Shown here in pieces: positions 33,296-42,016 of a DNA stretch of 42,114 nucleotides. The DNA is taken from assembly GCA_937884385.1 (NCBI GenBank), contig CALGCW010000122.1, positions 1 to 42,114 of the forward strand, in the 5' to 3' direction. How positions within the stretch are numbered: the first letter of the stretch is position 1; each line of letters opens with the position of its first letter. The notes beneath the pieces were generated by a model. That model saw only the letters and a list, made by a program, of their open reading frames with translations, searched no databases and had not been told where the DNA came from. The translations under genes were made by a program, and so were the position numbers. Origin of the DNA: an uncultured Clostridia bacterium. GTDB taxonomy: Bacteria; Bacillota; Clostridia; Oscillospirales; CAG-272.

Positions 33296-34750
33296 ATGAA
33301 CCCATTTTTACCATTAAACGAATATATACCTGACGGTGAGCCACACGTTTTTGGTGACAGAGTTTACCTCTATGGATCACACGATAAGGCAAGGGGCACC
33401 CGCTTCTGCGTGCAGGACTACACCGTTTGGTCTGCGCCTGTTGACGATTTATCGAAGTGGACAAATCACGGGGTAACCTACAAGAAAATGCAAGATCCAA
33501 GATCAAAGCCGGGACGAGAGGTGGACTATTACGCCCCTGACTGTGTTCGCGGAAACGACGGAAGATATTATCTTTATTACTGCGCTATGGGGCCCAATAC
33601 AAAGAATTTCGGTCCTATGAGCGTGGCGGTATCAAATAGACCTGAGGGTCCTTTCGATTATCTTGGAGATATACAGTATGCCGATGGAACACCCGTCCTA
33701 AAATATCTTACAAACGACCCTGCGGTTATTAACGACAACGGCAGAATATGGCTTTATTACGGATGGGGGCTTGCAAGAGATTTTAGATCGAAAATATTAA
33801 GTCCGCTTTACAATTTTGTGCAAAGCAAGTTGTTCGCAAGACCTATATCAGAAATCAAGGAAACAAAGCCATCAATTCTATCTTGTGCGGTGGTCGAGCT
33901 GTGTGACGATATGATGACGGTTAAGGGTGAACCCAAAGCCGTTCTTGACAGCAAGACCACAGCACCAAAAGACAGTGAGCTGTATAATCACGCATTCTAC
34001 GAAGCACCGTCTATCAGAAAAATCGGTGATACATATTATCTGGTTTATTCATCGGGAGAAAACAACGAGCTTTGCTATGCGACGAGTGTATACCCCAACA
34101 AGGGCTTCGAATATCGTGGCGTAATAATTTCAAACAGCGACTTAGGCTACAAAGGCAATAAAAAGAAAAAAGCCCCCGCAGGCACGATACACGGTGGAAT
34201 TGAATGTATAAACGGAAAATGGTATGTTTTTTATCATAGATGTACCAACAACACCGATTTTTCAAGGCAGGCATGCGCCGAGCCGATTGAAATTTTAGCC
34301 GACGGCAGTATTTCTCAGGTTGAAATTACCACGCAAGGAGTCGGCGAACCAATAAAAGCAGTTGGTGAGCTTGAAGCGGCGAGATGCTGTAATCTCATCA
34401 CGAAAAAATCGGTGCGCCTCGGTGTAGGTAAAGCACAGAAAAGAACCCGAATCGACGATGATGGAAAAGGTATTTTTGTAGCTGATATTGAAGACGGCAC
34501 AGAGCTTGGATATAAATACTTGTCCTTCACAAATGTGAAAAAAATCAGCCTCACCTGCCGTGGCAAAGAAGCCGTTATAGAAATATTCATTAATGATGAA
34601 AGGCAGAAATGCGGTGAGATTAAGACACAAAATACAGAGACCTGGCAGAGTTTTTCTGCAGATGTTGATATTTCCGATGGAACTCACGCCTTATACCTTA
34701 AAATCAAAGGAAAAGGCAAGAGAGATATGAAGGAAATAAAGTTTAATTAA
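33296..34750 (+). CDS. Glycoside hydrolase family 43, 484 aa
   Basis: A five-blade beta-propeller of GH43 covers residues 10-320. The catalytic base is the Asp of PDGEPHVF (Asp13), the pKa Asp is Asp141 in LTNDPAVI and the acid is Glu236 in FYEAPSIRK. The C-terminal 130 residues look like a CBM6/36-type beta sandwich (ETWQSFSADVDISDGTHALYLK). Members release xylose or arabinose from arabinoxylan. No signal peptide. The start is the ATG at 33296, two bases after the GH3 stop with AAGGA upstream; the TTG at 33290 overlaps that stop. Confidence 0.9.
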   Translation: MNPFLPLNEYIPDGEPHVFGDRVYLYGSHDKARGTRFCVQDYTVWSAPVDDLSKWTNHGVTYKKMQDPRSKPGREVDYYAPDCVRGNDGRYYLYYCAMGPNTKNFGPMSVAVSNRPEGPFDYLGDIQYADGTPVLKYLTNDPAVINDNGRIWLYYGWGLARDFRSKILSPLYNFVQSKLFARPISEIKETKPSILSCAVVELCDDMMTVKGEPKAVLDSKTTAPKDSELYNHAFYEAPSIRKIGDTYYLVYSSGENNELCYATSVYPNKGFEYRGVIISNSDLGYKGNKKKKAPAGTIHGGIECINGKWYVFYHRCTNNTDFSRQACAEPIEILADGSISQVEITTQGVGEPIKAVGELEAARCCNLITKKSVRLGVGKAQKRTRIDDDGKGIFVADIEDGTELGYKYLSFTNVKKISLTCRGKEAVIEIFINDERQKCGEIKTQNTETWQSFSADVDISDGTHALYLKIKGKGKRDMKEIKFN

Positions 34751-34760
34751 GGAGATAAAA

Positions 34761-36071
34761 ATGGGATTTTCTAAAGACTTTATATGGGGTACAGCTGCCG
34801 CATCCGCGCAGATTGAGGGCGGATGGAATGAAGGAGGCAGAACTCCGAGCATTTGGGATGTTGCGCCCGAAGGAAAAATCAAAAATGGTGACACTTGCCA
34901 CGTAGCCTGCGACCATTATCACAGAATGAAAGAGGACGTTGCCCTGATGCGCGAGATGGGACTCAAGGCATACCGCTTTTCGGTAAGCTGGTCAAGAGTT
35001 ATTCCTGAAGAGGGTAAGGTAAATCCCGAAGGAATTGAATTCTATTCTGACCTTATAGATGAGCTTATCGCAAACGGCATTGAGCCGCTTTTGACAATTT
35101 ATCATTGGGATATGCCAACCTGGATTTACAAAAAAGGTGGTTGGATGTCAAAAAACATCATTACTCATTTTGCAGAATATACAAGAGTTTTAGTCGAAAG
35201 CTTCTCTGACAGAGTTAAGTGGTGGATGCCGATGAATGAGCCCGGTTGCTTCATTATGAATGGATATATGCAGGGAGTTCACGCTCCGTTCAAGAGGAAT
35301 TATCTCGCTCTTTCCAATTTGACAAGAAACTGTATGCTTGCAAATGCTGAAGCTGTTAAAGCTATAAGAAAATATGCAAAACAGCCTGTTAAGGTTGGAG
35401 TTGCCTTCTCCTCGGGAGCATATGTTCCCGATAACGAAACGCCGGAGGAAATAGAAAGAGCAAGAATGCTTTCTATGGAAAAAGGCTGTGGACTTATGGG
35501 AAACCGCTGGTGGATGGATCCCATGCTTGCAGGTAAACCTGTACGCGCCTACGGCATATATTCCTCTCGCAAAAGAGATATGGGACATATTTATCAAGAG
35601 TATGATTTTGTTGGGTTGAATATCTATACCTCATATAATTATGCAGAATGGGGATTTGGTAATAAAAATCCACCGGAGGATATGAAGAAAAATTCCCTCG
35701 GCTGGATCATCGATCCAAGATGTATGTATTGGAATGTAAAATTTGTTTACGAAAAGTACGGACTTCCTATTATGATAACCGAAAACGGACTCGCGTCAAA
35801 TGATATTGTCAGCGATGACGGCAGAGTTTATGATCCTGACAGAGCTGAATTTATGAAAGGATACCTCTCTGCCCTTAAACGTGCCGCAAACGAGGGCATT
35901 CCCGTTCTCGGCTACCTTCACTGGTCGGTGATGGATAACTTTGAGTGGGCAGAGGGCTATGAACCGCGCTTTGGTCTTGTTCATGTGGATTACAAAAATC
36001 AAAAGCGCACCATCAAGGAATCGGCACACTACTATAAACACATTATAGAAACCAACGGAGAGGAACTGTAA
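34761..36071 (+). CDS. Glycoside hydrolase family 1, 436 aa
   Basis: The full GH1 barrel is present: FIWGTAAASAQIEGG at the start, acid/base Glu160 in PMNEPGCF, nucleophile Glu341 in ITENGLAS and HWSVMDNFEWAEGYEPRFGLVHVD at the end. No phosphate-binding pocket is obvious, and no PTS gene is nearby, so it likely acts on non-phosphorylated beta-glucosides, or on beta-xylosides as some GH1 do. It begins ten bases after GH43 with AAGGAG. Confidence 0.93.
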   Translation: MGFSKDFIWGTAAASAQIEGGWNEGGRTPSIWDVAPEGKIKNGDTCHVACDHYHRMKEDVALMREMGLKAYRFSVSWSRVIPEEGKVNPEGIEFYSDLIDELIANGIEPLLTIYHWDMPTWIYKKGGWMSKNIITHFAEYTRVLVESFSDRVKWWMPMNEPGCFIMNGYMQGVHAPFKRNYLALSNLTRNCMLANAEAVKAIRKYAKQPVKVGVAFSSGAYVPDNETPEEIERARMLSMEKGCGLMGNRWWMDPMLAGKPVRAYGIYSSRKRDMGHIYQEYDFVGLNIYTSYNYAEWGFGNKNPPEDMKKNSLGWIIDPRCMYWNVKFVYEKYGLPIMITENGLASNDIVSDDGRVYDPDRAEFMKGYLSALKRAANEGIPVLGYLHWSVMDNFEWAEGYEPRFGLVHVDYKNQKRTIKESAHYYKHIIETNGEEL

Positions 36072-36075
36072 AAAA

Positions 36076-37620
36076 ATGAGAATAACTATTGACAGGAACA
36101 TAGGTACTGTACCAACTGATTTTTCTTGGCAAATCGGTTTGGGAAATGATCATGCCTATCAGCTCCATAGAACCGATGTTTGTGAACATATCAAGCTTGC
36201 CCATGATGAATTAGGTATCAAATATATACGCTGTCACGGAATTTTCGACGATGATATGCTCACCTATCAGCGAATGGGTGATTGCAGAATGTTCAGATCG
36301 GTTCCTTTCAACAATAAAATTGAAGAAATCAATTTCCGTCAGGTTGGTCACGTTTATGATAACCTTCTTGCCTGCGGAGTAAAGCCATTCGTTGAGCTTT
36401 CCTTTATGCCATCAGCCCTTGCAAGCGGGAAAAAGCTGGGGCTTAGATATGACCCAAATATTACTATGCCAAAATCCCTTGCGGCTTGGAGAGAATACAT
36501 TAAGAAATTCATTCACTTTCTTATTGATCGATATGGTGCCGAGGAGGTGGAGACCTGGTATTTTGAGGTTTGGAATGAGCCCGATCTCGATTGCTTCTTT
36601 GCAGGTACGAAAAAAGATTATTTCAAGCTTTATGAAGCCACTGCAAGAGCAATAAAGGAAGTGTCGCCCAAGCTACGGGTAGGCGGTCCTTCAACAAGCG
36701 CTTGTCTTTGGATTGAGGATTTCTTGAATTTTTGTAAAGCAAATAACGTTCCTTGCGATTTCGTCTCTACGCACCATTATCCCGGCGATGCTTTCGGAAA
36801 CTTTGTCAATTTCAATAACGTCAAGCAGATGTTTAGCTCCGCTATGGATGCAGTCAAAAATCACAAGCCTCTCAGTGATACGATGACAAATATGTTCTTC
36901 CTTCCCGATGACTTCATTCGTTGGGACAAGGGTACTCTTGCCCGAATGGACGATGAGGCAAAGGGAAAGGTTGGCGATATGCCATTGTTTATTACCGAGT
37001 GGAATTCCATGGCAGTATTCGGTTCTCCCGTACATGACGAAAAATATTCTGCGGCTTTTGTAGTTAAGAGCTGTATGGATCTTAATAATACCCTTGGAGG
37101 ATATATGTTCTGGTGTTGCTCTGATATTTTTGAAGAGCAATTTATGCTACCTAAGCCTTTTGTTGGAAGCTTTGGTATAGTTTCTAATGATGGAATTCCA
37201 AAGCCTAACTTCTGGGGGTTCAAGATTTTGTCACAGCTTTATAACAAGCGTCTTGCTCTGCCTATGCGTACAAACGAAGCGGTAGAATACGCTGCCTTTG
37301 TAGATGGAGATAAGACGCAGGTTCTCGTTTATGCACAGGATCAGGACTATTTTAAGAATGAAACCCACGAAATAAGTATTGTGGTAAATTGCAAGGCAAC
37401 ATCTGTTACCGTTCAGCGTATTGACGATATTCACTGTAACCCAAAGGCGGAGTGGATAAGACTTGGAAAGCCTGATAACCTTACCTCCACACAGGTTGCG
37501 CAAATCAAAGAAAAAACCGCCCTTAAAGCGGAAAATGTTGATTTTGTAAGCGAAAACGAAGAAACAAGAATAAATCTCAGCATTAAAACCAACGATGTTG
37601 TTTTACTCAATATAGAATAA
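36076..37620 (+). CDS. xynB: Glycoside hydrolase family 39 beta-xylosidase, 514 aa
   Basis: The GH39 barrel covers residues 1-340 with acid/base Glu168 in EVWNEPDLD and nucleophile Glu308 in LFITEWNSM. HGIFDDDMLTYQ near residue 55 is also typical. A C-terminal beta domain follows. The family removes xylose from the non-reducing end of xylo-oligosaccharides with retention. No signal peptide. The ribosome site GAGGA lies in the last codons of GH1, so the genes are tightly coupled. It is the last gene of the hydrolase transcript before a second promoter. Confidence 0.92.
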   Translation: MRITIDRNIGTVPTDFSWQIGLGNDHAYQLHRTDVCEHIKLAHDELGIKYIRCHGIFDDDMLTYQRMGDCRMFRSVPFNNKIEEINFRQVGHVYDNLLACGVKPFVELSFMPSALASGKKLGLRYDPNITMPKSLAAWREYIKKFIHFLIDRYGAEEVETWYFEVWNEPDLDCFFAGTKKDYFKLYEATARAIKEVSPKLRVGGPSTSACLWIEDFLNFCKANNVPCDFVSTHHYPGDAFGNFVNFNNVKQMFSSAMDAVKNHKPLSDTMTNMFFLPDDFIRWDKGTLARMDDEAKGKVGDMPLFITEWNSMAVFGSPVHDEKYSAAFVVKSCMDLNNTLGGYMFWCCSDIFEEQFMLPKPFVGSFGIVSNDGIPKPNFWGFKILSQLYNKRLALPMRTNEAVEYAAFVDGDKTQVLVYAQDQDYFKNETHEISIVVNCKATSVTVQRIDDIHCNPKAEWIRLGKPDNLTSTQVAQIKEKTALKAENVDFVSENEETRINLSIKTNDVVLLNIE

Positions 37621-37650
37621 TATCTGCAACACTTCGTTTTATTTTGTTTC

Positions 37651-37683
37651 TTGACATATATACGATTATAAATATATAATCGT
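37651..37683 (+). promoter_or_regulatory. xylBA promoter with overlapping operator
   Basis: TTGACA (37651-37656), an 18-base spacer and TATAAT (37675-37680) form a near-consensus promoter. A perfect dyad ACGATTATA-AATA-TATAATCGT (37662-37683) covers the -10 box, so a repressor bound there would block transcription. Confidence 0.75.
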
Positions 37684-37707
37684 AATAGAAAAGCAGGAGG
37701 TGACATC

Positions 37708-39186
37708 GTGAACTACTATATAGGCATAGATCTCGGCACGTCGGCAATGAAGCTGTTGCTGATTCGTAGAGATGGCGAAATCATGAATACAGTTACAAAA
37801 GAATATCCACTTGAATTTCCAAGAAACGGCTGGAGCCAGCAAAATCCCGAGGACTGGAAAATAGCGCTCTTTGAAGGAGTTCCGGAATTGCTATCAGGAT
37901 TTGACGCTTCGCTTGTAAAAGGTATTGGAGCAGGTGGACAGATGCATGGACTTGTAGCGCTTGACAAGAACGATGAGATCATTCGCCCTGCTATTCTTTG
38001 GAATGACGGCAGAACCGAAAAAGAGGTTGAATATCTCAATGAGGTTATTGGTAAGAAAAGGCTTTCCGAGCTGACTGCAAATATTGCTTTCGCAGGCTTT
38101 ACCGCGCCGAAAATTCTTTGGATGAAGAAAAATGAGCCCGAGAATTATGAGAGAATAAGTAAAATAATGCTCCCAAAGGACTACATCAACTATATTCTTA
38201 CAGGAGTACACTCGTGTGATTGTTCAGACGCATCCGGAATGTTACTTCTTGACGTGAAGAATAAATGCTGGTCAGGAGAGATGCTTGAAATTTGCTCTGT
38301 TCGAGAAGAACAAATGCCAAAGCTCTTTGAAAGCTATGAGGTTACTGGCACGGTTTTACCCGAAATTGCCGAAAGACTTGGACTCTTCGAGGATGTAATT
38401 GTCTGCGCAGGCGCAGGAGATAATGCAGCAGCAGCAGTTGGTACGGGTGTTGTCGGTGAGGGAGGTTGCAATATTTCTCTCGGCACGTCGGGAACGGTAT
38501 TTATCTCATCTGAAAAATTTGGCGTTGATCCAAACAATGCGCTGCACTCATTTGCTCATGCGGACGGAGGATATCACCTTATGGGCTGCATGCTTTCAGC
38601 CGCTTCTTGCAACAAGTGGCTGATGGAGGATATCCTGAAAACTACCGACTACGAGGGCGAGCAAGCAAAAATCACCAATGATATGCTCGGTGAAAACCGC
38701 GTGTTTTTCCTGCCTTATCTTATGGGCGAGAGAAGTCCCATAAACGATACTAACGCAAGAGGTACGTTTATCGGTATGAGTATGGACACGAAGCGAGAGA
38801 ATTTAGTTTTAGCCGTGCTTGAGGGCGTTGCGTTTGCTCTGCGCGACAGTATTGAGGTGGCAAGAAGCCTCGGTATAGAGATAAATACAAGTAAACTTTG
38901 TGGCGGCGGTGCAAAATCTCCCCTTTGGAGAAAAATCCTTGCGTCGGTGCTCAATATTGAACTTGAAATACCAAAATCCGAGCAAGGTCCTTCCATGGGC
39001 GGAGCAATGCTTTCGATGGTTGCCTGCGGTGAATACGAGAGTGTAGCTGCCGCTTGCGAAAAGCTTTGTGAGGTAAAGGAAACTATTAAACCCGAAAAAG
39101 AGCTCGTGCAAAAGTACGAGCGTAAATATAATCAATTCAAAAAAATATACCCCGCATTGAGGAATACCTTTGCGGAGATAGTTTAA
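37708..39186 (+). CDS. xylB: Xylulokinase, 492 aa
   Basis: FGGY kinase with the two actin-like domains: phosphate 1 motif GIDLGTSAMKLLL at the N-terminus, GAGGQMHGLVAL, the substrate region ILWNDGRTE, GAGDNAAAAVGTG and the adenosine motif CGGGAKSPLWRKILA. It phosphorylates D-xylulose to xylulose 5-phosphate. The start is GTG with AGGAGGTG upstream. Paired with xylA ten bases downstream. Confidence 0.95.
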   Translation: MNYYIGIDLGTSAMKLLLIRRDGEIMNTVTKEYPLEFPRNGWSQQNPEDWKIALFEGVPELLSGFDASLVKGIGAGGQMHGLVALDKNDEIIRPAILWNDGRTEKEVEYLNEVIGKKRLSELTANIAFAGFTAPKILWMKKNEPENYERISKIMLPKDYINYILTGVHSCDCSDASGMLLLDVKNKCWSGEMLEICSVREEQMPKLFESYEVTGTVLPEIAERLGLFEDVIVCAGAGDNAAAAVGTGVVGEGGCNISLGTSGTVFISSEKFGVDPNNALHSFAHADGGYHLMGCMLSAASCNKWLMEDILKTTDYEGEQAKITNDMLGENRVFFLPYLMGERSPINDTNARGTFIGMSMDTKRENLVLAVLEGVAFALRDSIEVARSLGIEINTSKLCGGGAKSPLWRKILASVLNIELEIPKSEQGPSMGGAMLSMVACGEYESVAAACEKLCEVKETIKPEKELVQKYERKYNQFKKIYPALRNTFAEIV

Positions 39187-39196
39187 GGAGGAAACT

Positions 39197-40507
39197 ATGT
39201 ATTTTCCCGCTATTGAAAAAATAAAATATGAGGGTGCAAACTCAACTAATCCCCTTGCCTTTAAGTTCTATGATGCCGATAGAGTGATCCTCGGCAAGAC
39301 TATGAAGGAGCATTTGCCCTTCGCTATGGCTTGGTGGCATAATCTTTGTGCGGCAGGAACCGATATGTTCGGCAGAGATACCGCAGACAAGTCCTTTGGT
39401 ACAGAAAAAGGCACGATGGCTCACGCAAAGGCGAAGGTTGACGCAGGCTTTGAGTTTATGCAGAAGCTTGGCATTGAATACTTCTGCTTCCACGACGTAG
39501 ATATCGTTCCCGAGGCTGACGACATTAAGGAAACCAATCGCCGCCTTGACGAAATCTCCGACTACATACTTGCAAAAATGAAGGAAACGGGAATAAAATG
39601 CCTCTGGGGTACTGCAAATATGTTCTCAAATCCTCGATTTATGAACGGTGCCGGCTCTTCTAACTCCGCAGACGTATTCTGCTTTGCGGCGGCACAGATA
39701 AAGAAAGCACTTGATATTACAGTAAAGCTTGGTGGTAAAGGCTACGTTTTCTGGGGTGGCAGAGAAGGATATGAAACACTTCTCAACACCGACGTGAAGT
39801 TTGAGCAGGAAAATATCGCTAATCTTATGAGAATGGCGGTTGAATACGGTCGTTCCATTGGATTTACAGGCGATTTCTATATTGAGCCCAAGCCAAAAGA
39901 ACCGATGAAGCATCAGTATGATTTCGATACGGCAACTGCTATCGGCTTCCTTCGTCAGTATGGTCTTGACAAGGACTTTAAGATGAATATCGAGGCAAAC
40001 CACGCAACCCTTGCAGGTCACACCTTCCAGCACGACTTAAGAATTTCTGCAATCAACGGAATGCTCGGTTCAATTGACGCAAACCAGGGCGATTACCTCC
40101 TCGGTTGGGATACCGATGAGTTCCCCTACGACGTTTATGAAACCACAATGTGTATGTACGAGGTTCTTAAAGCGGGCGGCCTTACCGGTGGCTTTAACTT
40201 TGACGCCAAGAACCGTCGCCCAAGCTATACCGTAGAAGATATGTTCCACGCCTATATTCTTGGTATGGATGCATTTGCTTTAGGTCTTATCAAGGCGGCA
40301 AGAATTATCGAGGATGGCAGAATTGACGGCTTTATCAAGGAGAGATATTCTTCTTACGAAAGCGGTATCGGCGCAAAGATAAGAAGCGGTGATGCAACCC
40401 TTGAAGAACTTGCTTCATATGCTGAAAATATGGGCGCACCCGCACTCCCCGAAAGCGGCAGGCAGGAATACCTTGAGGGTGTTGTAAATACAATTTTGTT
40501 TTCATAA
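39197..40507 (+). CDS. xylA: Xylose isomerase, 436 aa
   Basis: A complete class II xylose isomerase. Catalytic His in YFCFHDVDIVPE near residue 100, metal-binding segments FYIEPKPKEP, IEANHATLAGHTFQHDL and GGFNFDAKNRRPS, and the usual length. It converts D-xylose to D-xylulose for XylB. AAGGAGG precedes the ATG. It is the last gene of the unit, followed by a strong terminator. Confidence 0.97.
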   Translation: MYFPAIEKIKYEGANSTNPLAFKFYDADRVILGKTMKEHLPFAMAWWHNLCAAGTDMFGRDTADKSFGTEKGTMAHAKAKVDAGFEFMQKLGIEYFCFHDVDIVPEADDIKETNRRLDEISDYILAKMKETGIKCLWGTANMFSNPRFMNGAGSSNSADVFCFAAAQIKKALDITVKLGGKGYVFWGGREGYETLLNTDVKFEQENIANLMRMAVEYGRSIGFTGDFYIEPKPKEPMKHQYDFDTATAIGFLRQYGLDKDFKMNIEANHATLAGHTFQHDLRISAINGMLGSIDANQGDYLLGWDTDEFPYDVYETTMCMYEVLKAGGLTGGFNFDAKNRRPSYTVEDMFHAYILGMDAFALGLIKAARIIEDGRIDGFIKERYSSYESGIGAKIRSGDATLEELASYAENMGAPALPESGRQEYLEGVVNTILFS

Positions 40508-40532
40508 ATTGAATCTTGACACATTACAAATC

Positions 40533-40566
40533 AAAAGGAGAAGCATTGCTTCTCCTTTTTCTTTTT
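40533..40566 (+). terminator. Terminator of xylBA
   Basis: AAAAGGAGAAGC and GCTTCTCCTTTT pair over ATT, followed by TCTTTTTT. About 100 further bases to the next hairpin hold no supported gene. Confidence 0.9.
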
Positions 40567-40668
40567 TCTCTCCTCCTCACTCTTTCATTTCTCTCCGTCT
40601 ACGGGGCACTGCTATCTTGCACATATATAATAGAACCTATATACAATATTGGAGTATACCTCTACAGC

Positions 40669-40697
40669 AAAAAGGACAGAGAATTTCTCTGTCCTTT
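40669..40697 (-). terminator. Terminator of the 52-aa gene
   Basis: AAAGGACAGAGAA and TTCTCTGTCCTTT form a nearly loopless hairpin; on the minus strand it ends in TTTTT. It lies five bases after the stop codon at 40702. Confidence 0.85.
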
Positions 40698-40701
40698 CTG
40701 C

Positions 40702-40860
40702 TTATTTCTCATCAATCGGATCATTTTTGTTGTTTTTCAAATCCTCTTCACATGCTCTTTTGCCTTTTTCTGATGTCAAATAGTCAATGCATATTGGAAG
40801 AAGAACGCGGGCAAGGGAAGTGAGTTCTTGATCGGATAGTTTGAAATAGTCAGTCTTCAT
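40702..40860 (-). CDS. Small protein beside the tyrosine recombinase, 52 aa
   Basis: The frame starts MKTDYFKLSDQELTSLARVL and ends NDPIDEK. One helix with hydrophobic face (LTSLARVLLPICIDYL) and an acidic/basic tail are visible. It resembles the 61-aa protein at 23458-23643 in the helix pattern and in standing next to a recombinase. AGGAGG lies 11 bases upstream, and the leader copies that of the integrase gene. A directionality or regulatory factor for recombination is possible. Confidence 0.65.
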   Translation of the reverse strand: MKTDYFKLSDQELTSLARVLLPICIDYLTSEKGKRACEEDLKNNKNDPIDEK

Positions 40861-40869
40861 ATTGGAGCA

Positions 40870-40915
40870 TTCCTCCTTTCAGTAGTTACAAAACCATTAT
40901 GATAGAGTGACATCA
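40870..40915 (-). promoter_or_regulatory. Duplicated leader, copy at the 52-aa gene
   Basis: On the minus strand TCTATCATAATGGT, then TGTAA, then AAGGAGGAA align with the integrase leader at 41970-42016 over about 45 bases. CATAAT is a possible -10 box; no good -35 is visible. Confidence 0.6.
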
Positions 40916-40925
40916 AATAATATGA

Positions 40926-41966
40926 TCAACTTTTCAGAGAGGAAAGATAATGCTCCGCGACGATGCTCTCGCGGTTGTGCCCGAGGGCGCGGGAGGCGGC
41001 AAAGAGAGCTTTGCGGTCATAATACGTTCCTTTAAGCTCGTTTCTGCAATAGTAAACAGAAGACACGTCGCGAAAGCCAGATATCATTTTTCTTTTTCCG
41101 TCAATGGTGATATAGTAATCTTCATTGCCCTCAAATGCTCTTTTGCCGTTGATTGATACATAGGTTTTGACAACTCTGTTCTTGTGTATTATCAATCTTT
41201 CATTCTTGATATCCTTCTTGTGACGTTTGTGAAGGTTATATATGCGAGTAGCATATTCTCCGCGATAGGAGTGTATATCTGCGTTAACGCTTGGTTTGGG
41301 AAATACCTTATCCTCTCCCGCTTCATTACATAGCTTAAGTACAAGCTCTATTTCTTCTTTCTCTCCTACTACGGGTGAAACCCTCGGTCTGCCTCCCTTG
41401 GTGTTTCTTTGAATCTCTAAATAATATGCGTCTCCCTCTTTAATAAGGTCGGTTCCTCTTATCTGTGCAAGCTCGCTTCGTCTTAGTCCCGTACACTTGC
41501 AAAATGTTATGAGGTCGGCATTGTTTTTAGTGCTGAAGTGCTCGTCTCGTTTTACGGTGCGCCTGCTTCTTGTGATATTGCTTCTTTCCCTTTGTGGAGT
41601 GATGATATCAAAGTCGGTCGTACTGCAGGAGAAAAGCTTTGCAAGTGAGCAGAGCTGCAGCTTGACCGTATATGCCGATAGCCCCCTGTCTATATTGCTC
41701 TGTATCCAGCTTTCCGCATACGCACGGCACTCATCAAGCGTCCTTGGCTTATGACCTATACTTTCAAGCACGGGTTGCTCCTTGCACCACTTTACAAAGT
41801 AGCAGCAGTGCTTTAGGTAGCTCTTATACGTTGACCACGAATATATATGATCCGTATGCTCACCCATTCGTTTGGCATAATACTTACTTTCTCCTATCGC
41901 AAGCTTAGAATCAAGAGCTTCCTTAACTTGCTGAAGAAGAGACTTTTTTGGTTTACTGTGTCCCAT
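40926..41966 (-). CDS. Tyrosine recombinase/integrase, 346 aa
   Basis: An N-terminal SAM-like core-binding domain (about residues 40-120) precedes the catalytic domain. Arg162 is in CTGLRRSEL, Lys190 in NTKGG, His232 and Arg235 in HSYRGEY, His330 in LGHNRES and the nucleophile Tyr340 in AEHYL. All catalytic residues are present. Ninety-five residues separate Arg235 from His330, far more than the 20-30 usual in the family, because of a Tyr/Lys-rich insertion (about 250-310). AAGGAGG precedes the ATG. It may serve as the integrase of an element extending to the right of the window. Confidence 0.9.
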   Translation of the reverse strand: MGHSKPKKSLLQQVKEALDSKLAIGESKYYAKRMGEHTDHIYSWSTYKSYLKHCCYFVKWCKEQPVLESIGHKPRTLDECRAYAESWIQSNIDRGLSAYTVKLQLCSLAKLFSCSTTDFDIITPQRERSNITRSRRTVKRDEHFSTKNNADLITFCKCTGLRRSELAQIRGTDLIKEGDAYYLEIQRNTKGGRPRVSPVVGEKEEIELVLKLCNEAGEDKVFPKPSVNADIHSYRGEYATRIYNLHKRHKKDIKNERLIIHKNRVVKTYVSINGKRAFEGNEDYYITIDGKRKMISGFRDVSSVYYCRNELKGTYYDRKALFAASRALGHNRESIVAEHYLSSLKS

Positions 41967-41969
41967 ATT

Positions 41970-42016
41970 TTTTCCTCCTTGGACTTTACAGTACTATTAT
42001 GATAGAACATAAGCAA
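41970..42016 (-). promoter_or_regulatory. Duplicated leader, copy at the integrase gene
   Basis: TCTATCATAATAGT, TGTAA and AAGGAGGAA follow in the same order and spacing as at 40870-40915. The last 100 bases of the window beyond it are AT-rich with no supported gene. Confidence 0.6.

Noticed and set aside
40509..40823. Plus-strand frames after xylA, including hydrophobic ones
   Set aside because: They run through two terminator hairpins and across the 52-aa minus-strand gene; no ribosome site beyond the hairpin's own GGAG.
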